Source: DATLFS01 sp035540935
GTDB lineage: Bacteria > Actinomycetota > CADDZG01 > WHSQ01
Length of the DNA stretch: 15,465 nucleotides
Direction: 5' to 3'
Assembly (NCBI GenBank): GCA_035540935.1
Contig: DATLFS010000114.1
Coordinates: forward strand, 1 to 15,465
Under the pieces are notes generated by a model. That model worked only from the letters and a program-made list of their open reading frames with translations, had not been told where the DNA came from and made no database searches. Below are positions 13,586-15,465 of the stretch, piece by piece (the first letter of the stretch is position 1; each line of letters begins with the position of its first letter). The position numbers were made by a program, and so were the translations under genes.

Positions 13586-15465
13586 ATGCGAAGGTCGATC
13601 GCGGTCGCCGTCGCCTCCTTCGCGACGCTCGTCGCGCTCGGCGCGCCGGCAACCGCGAAGTCCTACACGCTGCCGAACGCGCACATCGAGGTGCAGGTTC
13701 GAAACGACGGCTCGATACGCGTCGTCGAGCACCTGACCTATTCGTTCTCGGGCGACTTCTCGGGCGCCTACCGCGAGATCCCGCTGCGTGCGGGCGAGGC
13801 GATCGACGAGATCGGAGTCGCCGAAGGAACCACGATGTACGGCGCCGGCGCGCCGACAGAGATCGGCTCGTCCGGCGCGCCGCAGACCTACGGCGCGACG
13901 CCGATCCCCGGCGGTCACCGGATCGTCTGGCACTACGCGGCGAGCAACGAGATGCGCACCTTCACCGTCTCCTACACCTTGCGCGGCGTAGCGGTCGCTC
14001 ACAGCGACGTCGTCGACGTGAACCTGCGCGTGTGGGGCGACGAGTGGACGGTGCCGCTCAGTTATCTCGAGGCGCAGATCAGTCTCCCTGGACGCGCGCC
14101 GGAGCAGGTCCGTGTGTGGGGACACGCCCGGTTCCTCGACGTGGGCGGGACGACGGCGCTGTTCGACGACGGGAGCGGAGCCCGGCTGGAGGCCACGAAC
14201 GTCTCGCCGGGCAACTGGGTGGAGATGCGCATCGTCTTCCCGCGCGGGATGCTGACGGGCGCCGCACGCGGAGCGCGGCTGTCCCCCGGTCCGGGCCTGG
14301 ACGAGATCCTCGCGGAGGAGCGCTCCTACGCAGAGCAGGCGGAACAAGATGCGGCGAGGCGCGCGCGGGACCGAGAAAGGGTGCAGTCGATCCTCGACCG
14401 CCTCCCGTTGTTCCTGCTGCTGGGCCTCGTGGCCGCGACCGTGCCGGCCGGCGCCATCGGCACCGGCATCTGGCTCCGTTACGGCCGCGAGCCGGCGATC
14501 GCCGCGCCGATCCCAGCCCATGTCTTCGAGCCGCCGGGGGGCGACCCGCCGGCCATGGTCGCGGCGCTCCTGGAACCCGGCGGCTCGAAGGTGCCCGGCG
14601 ATGCCTTCGCTGCGACCGTCTTCGACCTGATCCGCCGCGGCTACCTCGACGCGATGCCGACGATGACGGAGAAGAAGACGTGGGCCGGGCTCCGGCGCGA
14701 GGACGTCTCGGATCTGGTCCTGGCGCGGACGCAGAAGCCAACCGATGACCTGCTGGGATTCGAGCGCGAGGTGCTGGACTCGGTCGTGCACGCGATGCAG
14801 GGTGACGACCGGTTCCATCTCACCGAGCTTCACGAGCGCATCGAGGCCGAGCCCGCCCACTACTTCCAGGTGTTCACCGACTTCAAGAACGGCGTGATGG
14901 AGGAGGTTCGGCGAAGGGGTTGGTGGATCACCGAGGGACAGTGGCCGGCAGTGACGGCGACCGCGCTCATGGCGGTGACGGGAGCCGGGCTGCTGTGGAT
15001 CGCGAGCCGCATGTGGGACACCAGCCGCGGCCTGCCGTGGGGGAGCATATGGACCGCCGTGGCCGGTGTCCTCTTCATCGGCAACGCCATCGCCCTGATC
15101 TGCTTCATCGTCTACCGGCGCGGGTGGGAGCGACGCTCACAGGAGGGGGCCGGGCTCGCCGCCCACTGGGGGGCCTTCCGGAGGTTCCTCGGCGACTTCG
15201 CCGGCATGGCGGAAGCCGCGCCGGGATCCGTCGCCGTGTGGGAGCAGTACCTCTGCTACGGGATCGCGTTCGGCGTGGCCGACCGCGTGCTCGCCGCGGC
15301 CCAGCTCCATGCGCCTCCCGATGTCCGGACGTCGAGCCGCGTCTTCTTCGTCGACTCGACGGGCGGCCTCGGCTCGGGTCACACCTCCTTCGCCATCGCC
15401 GACATAGGCAGCGCGATAGCGAGCGCGACGCCACCTTCATCGGGCGGCGGAGGCGGCTTCTCCGG
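13586..15465 (+). CDS. DUF2207 membrane protein (C terminus cut by window end)
   Basis: A 5' complete, 3' truncated gene; 626 codons are open to the last base. The predicted protein has a Sec signal peptide (core about 5-18, probable cut after PATA at residue 24), then an extracytoplasmic DUF2207 domain (about 28-240) starting with SYTLPNAHIEVQV and containing the typical YSFSGDFSGAYREIPL. A helical, charged stretch leads to TM1 (about 272-293, LPLFLLLGLVAATVP region), followed by a large cytoplasmic domain with a winged-helix-like FDLIRRGYLDA, then TM2 (about 452-472) and TM3 (about 485-509). The last visible residues are SSGGGGGFS, the beginning of the Gly/Ser-rich tail that normally ends this family, so probably only a few tens of residues are missing. 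Function of the family is not established. It is divergent from the phosphodiesterase-like gene. Confidence 0.9.
   Translation, partial: MRRSIAVAVASFATLVALGAPATAKSYTLPNAHIEVQVRNDGSIRVVEHLTYSFSGDFSGAYREIPLRAGEAIDEIGVAEGTTMYGAGAPTEIGSSGAPQTYGATPIPGGHRIVWHYAASNEMRTFTVSYTLRGVAVAHSDVVDVNLRVWGDEWTVPLSYLEAQISLPGRAPEQVRVWGHARFLDVGGTTALFDDGSGARLEATNVSPGNWVEMRIVFPRGMLTGAARGARLSPGPGLDEILAEERSYAEQAEQDAARRARDRERVQSILDRLPLFLLLGLVAATVPAGAIGTGIWLRYGREPAIAAPIPAHVFEPPGGDPPAMVAALLEPGGSKVPGDAFAATVFDLIRRGYLDAMPTMTEKKTWAGLRREDVSDLVLARTQKPTDDLLGFEREVLDSVVHAMQGDDRFHLTELHERIEAEPAHYFQVFTDFKNGVMEEVRRRGWWITEGQWPAVTATALMAVTGAGLLWIASRMWDTSRGLPWGSIWTAVAGVLFIGNAIALICFIVYRRGWERRSQEGAGLAAHWGAFRRFLGDFAGMAEAAPGSVAVWEQYLCYGIAFGVADRVLAAAQLHAPPDVRTSSRVFFVDSTGGLGSGHTSFAIADIGSAIASATPPSSGGGGGFS

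Noticed and set aside
12845..14860. A 671-codon leftward frame across the phosphodiesterase and DUF2207 genes
   Set aside because: It overlaps two genes with clear domains on both strands, is rich in Arg, Ala and Gly, and shows no domain. It is a by-product of high GC content.
1..15465. Mobile element, prophage, CRISPR array or toxin-antitoxin system
   Set aside because: I saw no transposase, integrase, Cas or toxin motif, no regularly spaced direct repeats and no tRNA-flanked boundary. Codon and base use appear even across the window.

Overview
The window looks like a chromosomal stretch of a very GC-rich bacterium, most likely a deep-branching actinomycetote. Reasons: codons end mostly in G or C, there is a DUF2342-type protein (a largely actinobacterial and chloroflexal family), a luciferase-like oxidoreductase of the F420-associated kind, a TatA protein, several GTG starts and very tight gene packing. 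This placement is inference; no rRNA or tRNA gene is present. I see no mobile element, CRISPR array or phage gene. Fourteen protein genes cover nearly everything, and no gene-free gap exceeds about 70 bases.

Layout. A leftward NAD-dependent epimerase (30-1094) diverges from a rightward, overlapping pair (1141-3653): a DUF2342 protein whose HExxH zinc motif has become RExxR, and a LarA-like nickel-enzyme homologue that keeps the cofactor lysine and nickel histidine but seems to lack one catalytic histidine. A leftward block (3657-6917) then reads, in transcription order, a rhodanese-MoeB fusion, a secreted S8 peptidase and a small metallophosphoesterase. A rightward zinc alcohol-dehydrogenase-type gene (6981-7994) meets a leftward pair (7991-9291): a luciferase-like monooxygenase translationally coupled to a TatA-like protein with a zinc ribbon. 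A rightward CBS-pair protein (9357-9821) follows. A leftward operon (9824-13563) then encodes an alkaline-phosphatase-superfamily enzyme, a malyl/citramalyl-CoA-type lyase and an acyl-CoA dehydrogenase. The window ends inside a rightward DUF2207 membrane protein (13586 onward).

Main discovery. The rhodanese-MoeB gene is interrupted by one in-frame TGA at 5997-5999, at the place where the family has its conserved active-site cysteine (APSCAEAG in relatives, APT-TGA-SEAG here). The frame stays open for 76 more codons of well-conserved MoeB sequence, including the second zinc CxxC. Just after the TGA the RNA can fold into a stem-loop with the layout of a bacterial SECIS element: an apical loop 20 nt downstream with G as its second base, and a 7-bp basal stem that includes the UGA. 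I therefore annotate one selenocysteine-containing protein at 5766-6917, not two genes or a pseudogene. The selenocysteine machinery itself is not in this window.

The genes do not form one pathway. The clearest functional groupings are sulfur transfer for cofactor synthesis (rhodanese-MoeB), CoA-ester catabolism (acyl-CoA dehydrogenase plus CoA lyase), protein export (TatA) and two coupled genes that look like catalytically altered relatives of known enzymes.
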